Source: Ahrensia kielensis DSM 5890 | GTDB lineage: Bacteria; Pseudomonadota; Alphaproteobacteria; Rhizobiales; Rhizobiaceae | Direction of reading: 5' to 3' | NCBI RefSeq assembly: GCF_000374465.1 | Contig: NZ_KB894529.1 | Span: 124,001 to 188,000 of the forward strand | DNA: 64,000 nucleotides | Part shown: positions 8,722 to 17,959 of the stretch, piece by piece | Layout: each line of letters starts with the position of its first letter | Position numbering within the stretch: the stretch's first letter is position 1 | Program-made: the position numbers and the translations under genes | The notes under the pieces: generated by a model | What the model saw: the letters and a program-made list of their open reading frames with translations, nothing else | Database searches by the model: none | Told to the model about the DNA's origin: nothing

Positions 8722-9429
8722 ATGTTTGCCATGGTAAAAACTTCTAAAAATGAACAGGCATTTGAAATAGCAAATGTTCTGTCACCAAACATGATTGATC
8801 GCACGCGTTCAATTGGCCCGCAGATTTACGATCTTGTGCGGCTGAACATTATTCTTGATAATTTGATACCGGGTCAGGCAATTAACGAACAAGACGTATG
8901 TGGATGTCTGGGGGTTAGTCGCACCCCGATGCGCGAAGCTTATCAAAAGCTCATGCATGACGGCCTCATTAAAACGATCTCAAAAGTTGGTACAATCGTA
9001 TCGGATATTGACGATGCGCGCGTCACCGAAGGCATTATAATTCGGCGGGCATTGGAACGCGAAGTTGTCAAAATAATCTGCACAAGTGACTGCGACCTAA
9101 GTGTATTAGAACCATTGGTTGCGCTGCAAAGCGTAGCGGTTTCACAAAAGAACCATATCGATTTTTTCAAATATGATGAAGAGTTTCATCAATTGCTCGC
9201 AAAGATGGCAGGCATACCTTCGGCGTGGCGTTTGGCTCAATCAGTCAAAGCGCACACAGACAGAGCGCGTATCCGTTTAACGGCAGATTTGCCGCTACGC
9301 ATTAATGTTGCCTTTGAAGAACACCTTAAGCTCATTGAAGCTCTCAAGATTAAGGACGCGGAGCTAGCACAAGCTCTTGTGAGCCAGCATATCAACTCTG
9401 TTTTCGAGGCTGTTAAAAATGCTAAATGA
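8722..9429 (+). CDS. GntR-family (FCD) regulator of the uronate operon
   Basis: Winged-helix repressor with an all-helical FCD effector domain, 235 aa. DNA binding lies at about residues 20-95 (PGQAINEQDVCGCLGVSRTP, MREAYQKLMHDGLIKT). The FCD domain at about 100-230 has metal/ligand-type residues in YDEEFHQLLAKMAG and FEEHLKLIEAL. The last 11 bases overlap uxaC, so it is almost certainly co-transcribed with uxaC-uxuA-uxuB and senses a uronate or a pathway intermediate, as UxuR and ExuR do. That role is inferred from the operon. An alternative ATG is at 8731; no good Shine-Dalgarno is visible for either. Confidence 0.85.
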   Translation: MFAMVKTSKNEQAFEIANVLSPNMIDRTRSIGPQIYDLVRLNIILDNLIPGQAINEQDVCGCLGVSRTPMREAYQKLMHDGLIKTISKVGTIVSDIDDARVTEGIIIRRALEREVVKIICTSDCDLSVLEPLVALQSVAVSQKNHIDFFKYDEEFHQLLAKMAGIPSAWRLAQSVKAHTDRARIRLTADLPLRINVAFEEHLKLIEALKIKDAELAQALVSQHINSVFEAVKNAK

Positions 9430-10819
9430 AGATCGGCTGTTCCCAGCGGACCCTGAAACTCGAAAAGTTGCACGTAGACTTTTCGCAGAAATTGAACACC
9501 TTCCGCTCATTTGCCCGCACGGTCATACTGAACCGCAATGGTTTTCCAAAAATGAAAACTTTGCCGATCCAGCGCAGCTTCTCATTGTTCCCGACCACTA
9601 TGTTTTAAGAATGCTTGTATCCCAAGGTATTAGCCTTGATATGCTGGGCGTGCCTGATCATACAGGCGTTGCAAAGCAAACTGATGGGCGAGAAATTTGG
9701 CGTTTGTTTGCTGAACACTATAACCTATTTCGCGGCACGCCATCACGGCTTTGGTTCGACTACACGTTAGAGTTTCTTTTCGGCGCAACAGACACTCTAT
9801 CTGTGCAAAATTCTGATGAAGTTTATGATCAGATAAGCGCTTGCCTTGCGGAACAATCGTTTAAACCGCGTGCATTGTTTGATCGCTTTAATATTGAAGT
9901 ATTAGCCACAACAGACGCATGTACTGACGATCTCAAAGCGCACCGCGATATTCGAGAAAGCGACTGGAATGGACGTGTTGTGCCTACCTATCGTCCGGAT
10001 GCGGCGATTGACCCAGACCATCCTGATCTACTCAACAATATTGAAACAATGGGCGCTCAAACAAACGAAAAAGTTTCGACATGGCAGGGCTATTTAAACG
10101 CCCATCGCGCTCGTCGTGCCTATTTCAAATCCATGGGAGCAACAGCAACCGACCACGGTCACCCATCCGCGTTGACCGCTGACCTGCCACTTGAAGATTG
10201 TGAAGCGCTTTACGCCAAAGTCTTGAATGGCAAAACCAGCGATATGGACAAGGAATTGTTCCGCGCTCAAATGCTGACCGAAATGGCGGGAATGAGCGTT
10301 GAAGACGGGCTTGTTATGCAATTGCATCCTGGATCTGTGAGAAACCACAATCAATCAATCTTTAAAACATTTGGCCGCGACAAAGGTTTCGATATTCCAA
10401 AGTCCGTTAGCTTCGTCGACGCTTTGCAGCCCCTTTTAAACAAATATGGCATGGACAAACGTCTTTCGCTCATCCTCTTCACGCTGGACGAGACAACCTA
10501 TGCCCGCGAACTTGCACCGCTTGCAGGTGCCTATCCGAGCCTCAAGCTTGGCCCTGCATGGTGGTTCCATGACAGTCCTGCCGGCATGATGCGCTACAGA
10601 GAAATGACAACCGAAACCGCTGGCTTCTACAACACCGCAGGCTTTAACGATGATACGCGTGCATTTCCATCCATTCCAGCGCGGCACGATGTTGCGCGAC
10701 GTGTTGATTGCGCGTTCTTGGCTAAGCAAGTTACCGAGCATTTGATCAAAGAAGACGAGGCCGTTGAGGTCGCGATTGATCTTACCTACCGGCTCGCAAA
10801 ACAAGCTTACAACCTTTGA
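9419..10819 (+). CDS. uxaC: Glucuronate isomerase UxaC
   Basis: Converts D-glucuronate to D-fructuronate, and D-galacturonate to D-tagaturonate, in the cytoplasm; 466 aa, the family's usual length. An amidohydrolase-type TIM barrel with the metal-site motif CPHGHTEP near residue 32. Further family motifs are SRLWFDYTLEFLFG, TTDACTDDL, VMQLHPGSVRNHN and the C-terminal HDSPAGMMRYREM and GFNDDTRAFPSIPARHD. The start overlaps the regulator by 11 bases. It feeds UxuB and UxuA, encoded just downstream. Confidence 0.96.
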   Translation: MLNEDRLFPADPETRKVARRLFAEIEHLPLICPHGHTEPQWFSKNENFADPAQLLIVPDHYVLRMLVSQGISLDMLGVPDHTGVAKQTDGREIWRLFAEHYNLFRGTPSRLWFDYTLEFLFGATDTLSVQNSDEVYDQISACLAEQSFKPRALFDRFNIEVLATTDACTDDLKAHRDIRESDWNGRVVPTYRPDAAIDPDHPDLLNNIETMGAQTNEKVSTWQGYLNAHRARRAYFKSMGATATDHGHPSALTADLPLEDCEALYAKVLNGKTSDMDKELFRAQMLTEMAGMSVEDGLVMQLHPGSVRNHNQSIFKTFGRDKGFDIPKSVSFVDALQPLLNKYGMDKRLSLILFTLDETTYARELAPLAGAYPSLKLGPAWWFHDSPAGMMRYREMTTETAGFYNTAGFNDDTRAFPSIPARHDVARRVDCAFLAKQVTEHLIKEDEAVEVAIDLTYRLAKQAYNL

Positions 10820-10853
10820 TAACAACTATCGTTGCAACAATAAGAGAGCGATA

Positions 10854-12083
10854 ATGAAGCAGACATGGCGTTGGTTTGGTGAACACGATAATGTTGCCAT
10901 TGATGAGATTGAACAAGCTGGAGCAAGCGGTATTGTTACCGCCCTTCACCACATAGATAATGGTGAAGTGTGGTCAAGCAGTGAAATCGAAAAGCGGCAA
11001 CAGCTAGTTGCTACCCGCAAAAACGGCAAGCCTTCCAGTTTGAAATGGGACGTTGTGGAAAGTCTGCCTGTTTCCGAAGACATCAAAAAGCAAGACAATG
11101 ACTGGCGCAGGCACATCGACAATTACAAGCTGAGCTTGGAAAATCTCGCTGCTGCTGGCCTTGAAACGATCTGCTATAATTTCATGCCAATACTGGATTG
11201 GACACGCACAGATTTAAGCTGGCCACTGCCCAATGGTGCACGCTGTATGCGCTTCGATTATACCGACTTTGCGGTTTTCGATATTCATATACTTGCGCGC
11301 TCGGGTGCTACAGAAAATTATGACGACGCTATTATTGAAAGCGCTGCTCAAAGATTTGCGGCAATGGACGACGCTTCAAAAATTCAGCTGACCAATAATC
11401 TGGTTGCCGGATTGCCCGGTGCCAATCAAAAACTGACCTTAAACGATCTGCAGCTTTTGCTCGATGGTTATCACGGTATTGATGAGAACCGTTTTAGAAA
11501 AAACCATTATGCGTTTTTGGAAGAGGTCATTCCAACCGCTGAACGTTTGGGCATGCGTCTTTGCTGTCATCCTGATGATCCCCCCTTCTCTCTGCTCGGC
11601 CTGCCGCGCACCATGTCAACAGAACTGGACTACCGTCTGCTTATGGAAGCCGTGGACAGTCCCGCAAACGGTATAACATTGTGCTCTGGTTCGCTTGGCG
11701 CGAACAAGGATAATGATCTACCTGGCATGATGGAACGTCTTGGCGACCGTGTTCACTTCCTACATTTGCGCAATGTTGTTCTTGATGTGCAGCAAACACC
11801 TGGTTCATTTTACGAAGGCGAACATCTGTCCGGTAACACCGATATGGTGGCTCTCATTGATGCTGTTTTAAACGAAGAAAACCGCCGCAAAAAAGCTGGG
11901 CGTAAAGACTGGAACATTCCTTTCCGGCCAGACCACGGGCAAGATATTTTGGACGATCTAAACCGCAGTGCGCAGCCGGGCTATCCGGCCATCGGCAGAC
12001 TTAAAGGACTAGCTGAACTTCGCGGTGTTATATCAGCTTTGGAAGCCGTTAAATCAGGCAAATTAACAGTGAGCCAGTCATGA
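10854..12083 (+). CDS. uxuA: Mannonate dehydratase UxuA
   Basis: Dehydrates D-mannonate to 2-keto-3-deoxy-D-gluconate; 409 aa. The ATG at 10854 (MKQTWRWFGEHDNV) matches the canonical UxuA N-terminus and has an AAGAGAGCG Shine-Dalgarno; the frame is open further upstream but that stretch overlaps uxaC. Metal and catalytic motifs include CCHPDDPP, LCSGSLGANKDNDLPGM, VHFLHLRNV and FRPDHGQDI. The stop overlaps the uxuB start (ATGA). The product would enter the Entner-Doudoroff pathway through KdgK and Eda, which are not in this window. Confidence 0.96.
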   Translation: MKQTWRWFGEHDNVAIDEIEQAGASGIVTALHHIDNGEVWSSSEIEKRQQLVATRKNGKPSSLKWDVVESLPVSEDIKKQDNDWRRHIDNYKLSLENLAAAGLETICYNFMPILDWTRTDLSWPLPNGARCMRFDYTDFAVFDIHILARSGATENYDDAIIESAAQRFAAMDDASKIQLTNNLVAGLPGANQKLTLNDLQLLLDGYHGIDENRFRKNHYAFLEEVIPTAERLGMRLCCHPDDPPFSLLGLPRTMSTELDYRLLMEAVDSPANGITLCSGSLGANKDNDLPGMMERLGDRVHFLHLRNVVLDVQQTPGSFYEGEHLSGNTDMVALIDAVLNEENRRKKAGRKDWNIPFRPDHGQDILDDLNRSAQPGYPAIGRLKGLAELRGVISALEAVKSGKLTVSQS

Positions 12084-13528
12084 ATATCTATGCTTCTTTT
12101 ACGCAGCCTAATGCAGTTCAAAATTTTAGCTACGAGCGCAATGCGCACGGCGTTGGGATTGTCCACTTTGGCGTTGGCGCATTTCACCGCGCCCACCAAG
12201 CGATCTATACCGATGATGTTCTTGCAAAACATGGGGGCGATTGGCGCATATTGGGCGTTAGCCTTCAAAGCACAAAAGGTGCAGACGCGCTCAATGCGCA
12301 AGATGGTATTTACACGCTTGCAGTGCGTGAAGGCAAAGAACAGAAACTCTCTCTGCGTCTTATCGGCAGCATCAAAGAGGTAGAAGCTGCAACACGTGGA
12401 ACGGACAAAATTTTCCAAACTTTGGCTAATCCACAAACGCGCATCGTTACGATGACTGTCACTGAAAAAGCTTACGGCGTTGATCGCAACTCCGGCTGTG
12501 TTGATCTGTCGAATGCGAGCATCGCGCATGATTTGAAAGATCCTGCAAACCCAATTGGCATTATCGGAATGATCGTCAAAGGGCTAAGCTTGCGCAAAGA
12601 CGAAGGCTTAAAACCCTACACTGTGCTTTGCTGCGATAACCTTCCCAAGAACGGAGAAATCGTTCGCAGCGGTGTTCTTGATTTTGCACGCCGCATTGAC
12701 CCAGAATTAGCGGCATGGATTGAAGCGCAAGGCGCATTTCCAAGTTCAATGGTGGACCGCATCACACCATCAGCAACACCAGAACTTTTAGCCGAAGTTG
12801 AAGAGATACTTGGTGCGAAGGATGCTGCTGCGATTGAAACAGAACCATTTTCGCAATGGGTGGTCGAAGATAATTTTTGCGACGGACGTCCGCTGTGGGA
12901 AGATGTGGGCGTCTTGTTTGTTGATGATGTTGCCCCTTATGAGCGCATGAAATTAAGAATGCTCAATGGTGCCCACTCATTGATCGCCTATGCCGGATTT
13001 CTAGCCGGTCATAAATATGTGCGCGATGCAATGGCAGACCAGCACATACATAATTTGGTTGCACAACACATTCTTGCCGCCAGCAAAACACTTACGCCTT
13101 TAAGCGGCATTGTATTTGAAGATTACGGCAAACAACTCATCGAGCGGTTTGAAAACCCGAACATTGCCCATGAGACGTATCAGATTGCGATGGACGGTTC
13201 ACAGAAAATGCCGCAACGCATTTTCGAACCTGCAATTGAAAGTCTTGAACACGGGCTAGATATCCAGCCATTCGCATTGGCAACAGCTGTATGGATACAC
13301 TATTGTGCAGGTATCACCAGTACCGGAAAAACATATGATTTGCGCGATCCAAGAGAAGACGAGCTTCGTTCAGCATTCAAATCTGGAAATGGCAACGCAA
13401 GCGATATTTGCACGGCGTTTCTAGAACTTGCCAACCTATTTCCGGCACAGCTGCAACAAAGTGACGTTTGGGCCGAGCAACTGAAAGACCAACTAAGTTC
13501 GATTTTAAAATCACACCCATTAGGTTAG
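12080..13528 (+). CDS. uxuB: D-mannonate oxidoreductase (fructuronate reductase) UxuB
   Basis: Reduces D-fructuronate to D-mannonate with NADH; 482 aa, a long-chain polyol dehydrogenase. The nucleotide-binding motif is GVGAFHRAHQAIYTDD (residues about 31-46). The catalytic domain has KLRMLNGAHSLIAYAG with the family Lys and Asn-His. Start by ATGA overlap with uxuA. Last gene of the GntR-uxaC-uxuA-uxuB unit; its final codons and stop are part of the strong hairpin shared with putA. A tagaturonate or mannitol dehydrogenase is the alternative within the family, but uxuA next to it settles the choice. Confidence 0.95.
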   Translation: MNIYASFTQPNAVQNFSYERNAHGVGIVHFGVGAFHRAHQAIYTDDVLAKHGGDWRILGVSLQSTKGADALNAQDGIYTLAVREGKEQKLSLRLIGSIKEVEAATRGTDKIFQTLANPQTRIVTMTVTEKAYGVDRNSGCVDLSNASIAHDLKDPANPIGIIGMIVKGLSLRKDEGLKPYTVLCCDNLPKNGEIVRSGVLDFARRIDPELAAWIEAQGAFPSSMVDRITPSATPELLAEVEEILGAKDAAAIETEPFSQWVVEDNFCDGRPLWEDVGVLFVDDVAPYERMKLRMLNGAHSLIAYAGFLAGHKYVRDAMADQHIHNLVAQHILAASKTLTPLSGIVFEDYGKQLIERFENPNIAHETYQIAMDGSQKMPQRIFEPAIESLEHGLDIQPFALATAVWIHYCAGITSTGKTYDLRDPREDELRSAFKSGNGNASDICTAFLELANLFPAQLQQSDVWAEQLKDQLSSILKSHPLG

Positions 13529-13547
13529 ACATTGCTAACCTAATGGG
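13516..13547. terminator. Bidirectional terminator between uxuB and putA
   Basis: CCCATTAGGTTAG (13516-13528) and CTAACCTAATGGG (13535-13547) form a perfect 13-bp stem with a 6-nt loop. The left arm overlaps the last codons and TAG stop of uxuB. On the plus strand CTGCCCTTTT follows, and on the minus strand an A/T-rich stretch follows, so it can serve both convergent operons. Confidence 0.85.
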
Positions 13548-13564
13548 CTGCCCTTTTAAGACAT

Positions 13565-16500
13565 TTATACCGACGCCAGCAAACTCGCATTGCCGCCTGC
13601 AGCCGTCGTATCAATGCAGATATGGCGCTCCAGATGAATACGATCAGCAAAATTCTGGTCGTTGATTAATGGAAGTATTGCGCCATCGCGATCAGCAAGC
13701 ACTTTTCGGTAAGCTTGCAGAACATCATCTTCAGCAAAGCTCACCACGGCATCAAATCCTTCAAGTGTTGCCAGTGCTGACGCTTCTAGTGATCCGTTCA
13801 AACCTTCATCACGTTCAAGGTCCGGTGCAATGCAGATCGCGGCACAGCCATTGTCTTCAGCGATTTTCTTTTGAGCTAGTGCAGCTTCACGAGTTGGGCC
13901 AAGGCACAAAACCTTTCCGCGGCCATATATGGACAGGATATTGGATTCCCCTGTCGGCCCTGGCAAGTTTAGCGCTTTAAGACTCTGGCCAGTTGTTTTG
14001 GCGCGATCTAACAGCGCTTGCAATTCGTTTACATCAACAAGTTGTGCCTGCGGCGCAGAAAGCGTCATTGTATCAGCCATTGCAAAGCGCGGCACATAAT
14101 TTGGCCCACCCGCTTTTGGCCCTGTACCGGACAAGCCCTCACCACCAAAAGGCTGCGTTCCAACGACAGCACCAATCTGGTTGCGGTTCACATACATGTT
14201 GCCGATGTTCAAACGCTGCGTCACATATTCAACGCGATCATCGATACGGCTATGCAGTCCACATGTCAGACCAAAGCCCGTTGCGTTGATATCACGCAGA
14301 ACCTGATCAAGTTCGTTTGCATGAAACCTAACAACATGGAGCACAGGCCCAAAAATTTCCTGCTTTAAATCTAAAATCGAGGACAAAGACAAAACAGCTG
14401 GCGCGACAAATATACCGGTCTGAGGACAAGTGATCTGTTTTAACAACCGGCCTTCGCTGCGGGCGGTTTCAATATGCGCTTCGATTGTTGCCTTGGCTTT
14501 TTCGTCAATCACTGGCCCAAGGTCAGCTTTAAATTCCCAAGGATCAGCCACGACCTGCGCGTCCATTGTGCCATATAGCATCTTCAAAAAACTGTCCGCG
14601 ATGTCGTCTTGTAAATAGAGCACGCGCAATGCAGAGCAGCGCTGCCCTGCGGACTGGAAAGCCGAAGCGACAATATCTCGAATGGCTTGCTCCGGCAAAG
14701 CGGTACTATCAACGATCATCGCATTCAAACCACCCGTTTCAGCTATGAGTGGCGCAGATGGTGACATGTTTTCAGCCATGTTCCGGTTGATCGATTGAGC
14801 CGTTGCGGTCGAGCCAGTAAAGCACACACCGTTGATATTTTTGTGTCCTGTTAGAGCCGTGCCGATCGTTCTGCCTTCACCTGGCAATAATTGCAAAGCG
14901 GATGCTGGAACGCCTGCCTCATGCAATAATTGAGCTGCTCTTACAGCAACTAAACTCGTTGTTTCTGCAGGCTTGGCTAAGACACTATTGCCTGCAGCCA
15001 ACGCGGCGCTTAACTGGCCTGTAAAAATCGCCAATGGGAAGTTCCACGGCGAGATACAAGTAATTGTTCCACGCGGCGGGTTTTTAAGTTCGAGTGCACG
15101 CGCTGCGTAATAACGCAGAAAATCGACCGCTTCACGCAGCTCGGCAATTGCGTCTAACGCGGTCTTGCCAGCTTCACGGGCCAGCAAGGCAAACAATTCA
15201 CCAAAGTGCTCTTCGTAAAGATCGCCAGCTTTATTGAGAACGGCAGCACGCTCCTGCGGCGATGCTGCCCAAATAGCTGCGCTCGCAATTGCTTTATCCA
15301 CATCCTTTGCTGTGCAAAATTGAATTGTGCCTACTGTGTCATCCGGCAAAGACGGATTTTTAACTGTGACAGTCTCGCCAGAGGCTTTTTTAGCCACGAT
15401 CACAGGCTTCAAATGCCATTGATGATTTTTAAATGGTCCACGTGCATTTTCGATCAGTTCAAGGTCATCTGTGTTCCGCACATTGAACCCACGTGAATTG
15501 CGGCGTTCGTCTCCGTAAAGATCATCAGGATGGCATACGGTTTCGAGGTCTGGATCAACTTTTTTAAATGGATCAGCGGCAACGATGCTAGCCGGAACAT
15601 TCTCATCAACGATTTGATTAACGAACGAGCTGTTCGCTCCATTTTCCAAAAGACGCCGCACCAGATAAGCAAGCAAGTCTTCATGCGCGCCAACGGGCGC
15701 ATAAATTCTACAGCGATATTTGTATTTACTAATTACGAGATCATGTAACGACTCGCCCATGCCGTGTAGACGTTGAAATTCGAATACATCAGGTGCCGCA
15801 TCCATCTCAATAATTGCAGCAACGGAATGAGCGTTATGCGTAGCAAACTGCGGATAGATACGGTCTGTCATGCTTAGAAGTTTTTGCGCGCAGCAAATGT
15901 AACAAACATCGGTTGCCGATTTTTGCGTAAAGACTGGAAAGCCTTCCAAGCCTTCAACTTGAACGCGTTTGATTTCTGTATCCCAGTAAGCGCCCTTGAC
16001 CAAGCGCACCATAATTTTGCGGTCGAGCTTTTCTGCCAGTGCATATAGCCAATCAAGGACGTAAGCAGAGCGTTTGCCATAGGCTTGAACAACAACGCCA
16101 AAACCATCCCAGCCCGCTAATGCTTCATCACTCAAAATTGCTTCAATTACATCAAGGGATAAGTCCAGACGATCAGCTTCTTCCGCGTCGATATTTAGCC
16201 CCATTCCAGCATCACGGGCTTTTTTTGCCAATATCAATGTACGCTCAACCAGCTCCGTCATAACACGGTCGCGCTGGGCGACTTCGTAACGCTCATGCAA
16301 GGCAGATAATTTAATAGATATGCCCGGATTTTTTCGAATGTCGTCTGAAGTACATTCTGATGCAAGCTTAGAAATCGCATTTGCATAAGCATCGAAATAG
16401 TCGGTTGCATCGGACGCAGTCAGCGCTGCTTCACCCAGCATATCATAGGAAAAAGTATAGCCTTGCGATTGTCTTTTACGGCCGCGCGACACCGCAGCTT

Positions 16501-17038
16501 CGATAGTTTCACCCAGAACGAACTGAGCGCCAAGTTCTTTCATCGCGCGCGATACGGCTGTGCGAATAACAGGCTCTCCAACGCGGCGAATGGCTGAATG
16601 AAGCAGCGAAGCCATGCTGTTTTTTTCATTCTCATCTTCACGCAGCACTTTACCTGTAAGCATAAGCGCCCAAGTGGAGGCATTGACGAGCGGAGAGCTG
16701 GATTTACCCAAATGGGCGCCCCATTCTGATGGTGCAATTTTGTCTTCAATTAGCTCATCAATTGTTTCGCTATCTGGCACGCGAAGCAAAGCTTCTGCCA
16801 AGCACATAAGTGCAATACCTTCGTTCGTGGACAAGCCATACTCAGCAAGGAACACTTCCATCAGGCTCGGCTTGCGATCACTTCTAATTTCTTGAACAAG
16901 CTGCGCGCCACGCTTTTCAGCACGCTGGTGAAAATCTTCACTCATCTCAGCATTGGCAACGAGCTCATTTATAATTTCAAATTCATCACGCATATGATTG
17001 CGCCGAATGACAGTACGAAGATTTTCAAGTTTTAGCAT
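13565..17038 (-). CDS. putA: Bifunctional proline dehydrogenase / L-glutamate gamma-semialdehyde dehydrogenase PutA
   Basis: Oxidises proline to glutamate in two steps, with FAD in the first domain and NAD in the second. The protein has 1157 aa from the ATG at 17038; an in-frame TTG at 17059 would add seven residues. After an N-terminal helical arm, the PRODH barrel (about 140-470) shows MVRLVKGAYWDTEIKR, ATHNAHSVAA, FQRLHGMGE and RIYAPVGAHEDLLAYL. The aldehyde dehydrogenase (about 540-1000) has GNSVLAKPAE, ETGGLNAMIVDS and the nucleophile region SAGQRCSALRVLYLQDD. A C-terminal ALDH-like domain follows. There is no N-terminal ribbon-helix-helix DNA-binding domain, so it cannot repress itself; regulation is left to the divergent putR. 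Confidence 0.97.
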   Translation of the reverse strand: MLKLENLRTVIRRNHMRDEFEIINELVANAEMSEDFHQRAEKRGAQLVQEIRSDRKPSLMEVFLAEYGLSTNEGIALMCLAEALLRVPDSETIDELIEDKIAPSEWGAHLGKSSSPLVNASTWALMLTGKVLREDENEKNSMASLLHSAIRRVGEPVIRTAVSRAMKELGAQFVLGETIEAAVSRGRKRQSQGYTFSYDMLGEAALTASDATDYFDAYANAISKLASECTSDDIRKNPGISIKLSALHERYEVAQRDRVMTELVERTLILAKKARDAGMGLNIDAEEADRLDLSLDVIEAILSDEALAGWDGFGVVVQAYGKRSAYVLDWLYALAEKLDRKIMVRLVKGAYWDTEIKRVQVEGLEGFPVFTQKSATDVCYICCAQKLLSMTDRIYPQFATHNAHSVAAIIEMDAAPDVFEFQRLHGMGESLHDLVISKYKYRCRIYAPVGAHEDLLAYLVRRLLENGANSSFVNQIVDENVPASIVAADPFKKVDPDLETVCHPDDLYGDERRNSRGFNVRNTDDLELIENARGPFKNHQWHLKPVIVAKKASGETVTVKNPSLPDDTVGTIQFCTAKDVDKAIASAAIWAASPQERAAVLNKAGDLYEEHFGELFALLAREAGKTALDAIAELREAVDFLRYYAARALELKNPPRGTITCISPWNFPLAIFTGQLSAALAAGNSVLAKPAETTSLVAVRAAQLLHEAGVPASALQLLPGEGRTIGTALTGHKNINGVCFTGSTATAQSINRNMAENMSPSAPLIAETGGLNAMIVDSTALPEQAIRDIVASAFQSAGQRCSALRVLYLQDDIADSFLKMLYGTMDAQVVADPWEFKADLGPVIDEKAKATIEAHIETARSEGRLLKQITCPQTGIFVAPAVLSLSSILDLKQEIFGPVLHVVRFHANELDQVLRDINATGFGLTCGLHSRIDDRVEYVTQRLNIGNMYVNRNQIGAVVGTQPFGGEGLSGTGPKAGGPNYVPRFAMADTMTLSAPQAQLVDVNELQALLDRAKTTGQSLKALNLPGPTGESNILSIYGRGKVLCLGPTREAALAQKKIAEDNGCAAICIAPDLERDEGLNGSLEASALATLEGFDAVVSFAEDDVLQAYRKVLADRDGAILPLINDQNFADRIHLERHICIDTTAAGGNASLLASV

Positions 17039-17088
17039 GGCATCAATCCATTGTGACAATGACGCACACTAGCAAAGCTGAATTAGAG

Positions 17089-17153
17089 AATTTCACTTTA
17101 TTGTTGCTATTTTCAGTCTAATTTCCCATTGTTTGCCAATTATACGTGAAATT
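17089..17153. promoter_or_regulatory. Spaced 8-bp inverted repeats in putA/putR intergenic region
   Basis: AATTTCAC (17089-17096) and GTGAAATT (17146-17153) are exact reverse complements 49 bases apart, one near each divergent gene. Lrp/AsnC regulators bind as multimers to separated half sites, so these are candidate PutR sites. Inferred from symmetry and position. Confidence 0.45.
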
Positions 17154-17167
17154 TGAATTTTGAAATC

Positions 17168-17623
17168 ATGAAATTTAGTGAATTAGACCAGACCGACCGC
17201 AAAATCTTGCGTATTATGCAGACTGACGGGCGCATATCCATAACGCAACTATCAGAAAAAGTCGGCCTTTCGAAAACGCCGTGCCAAATGCGCGTCAAAA
17301 AACTGGAAGATTACGGCTATATAGTTGGGTATCGCGCCGTACTTGATCCCATGAAGATGGGACTTGGTCATGTGACCTTTATTGAAGTTAAAATGAATGA
17401 CACCACGCCTAAAGCCCTCAAGGCTTTTGATGATGCAATCCGCAAGATTCCAGAGATTGAAATGTGCCATTTGATTGCCGGTGGCTTTGACTATCTGCTT
17501 AAAGTGCGCACCACCAATATCGTTTCTTACCGGCAAATTCTCGGTGAAGTCATTTCTTCTCTGCCTTATGTGAACAGCACCTCAACCCATGTTTCTATGG
17601 AAGCGGTTAAAGACGACCATTAA
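17168..17623 (+). CDS. putR: Lrp/AsnC-family regulator PutR, proline-responsive
   Basis: Feast/famine regulator, 151 aa. An N-terminal helix-turn-helix (DQTDRKILRIMQTDGRIS, LSEKVGLSKTPCQMRVKKLE) is followed by the RAM ligand-binding domain (GHVTFIEVKM, MCHLIAGGFDYLLKVRT). In rhizobia and related bacteria, a divergent Lrp-type PutR activates putA in response to proline; the same layout is seen here. The ATG at 17168 was chosen over an upstream in-frame TTG at 17153. Confidence 0.9.
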   Translation: MKFSELDQTDRKILRIMQTDGRISITQLSEKVGLSKTPCQMRVKKLEDYGYIVGYRAVLDPMKMGLGHVTFIEVKMNDTTPKALKAFDDAIRKIPEIEMCHLIAGGFDYLLKVRTTNIVSYRQILGEVISSLPYVNSTSTHVSMEAVKDDH

Positions 17624-17959
17624 AGCGAGATACTGCGCAATCACCCCAAAATAAAAACTATATTGCCTCTTCCTCGCCAATGTAACGCTGCGTAACATTA
17701 CAAACTAGTGTTAAATAGAGGAAAATAAATGGTTTTCCAGTTTAGATTTACTCAAAATTAGCAAAGCACTGATCTAGTTGGCTAAGATCATGCTGATCAT
17801 CCTAGTGTCATGAAGGACACGCGTTGCGCTACAGCGGCTCCATATGGCCGCCTTTGGCAAAGAAATAGCGCTTCGATTTATAGCAATTTTTTGCTCACTC
17901 ATTTTCCCGGCACATTTCTGTGAAGCGAAGTAAGTGAAACTCTCGATTTCGGAGCTAGA
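17624..17959 (+). other. 336-bp intergenic region between putR and the GGDEF-EAL gene
   Basis: No gene of normal size is seen. It holds an A/T-rich stretch and a 10-codon open frame at 17729-17761 (MVFQFRFTQN) behind a good AGAGGA Shine-Dalgarno, possibly a leader peptide or chance. There is also an imperfect dyad AATGTAACG-ctg-CGTAACATT near 17679-17699 and a GTGTC...GACAC pair near 17806. The promoter of the GGDEF-EAL gene should be here but no convincing -35/-10 pair stands out. Confidence 0.4.
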
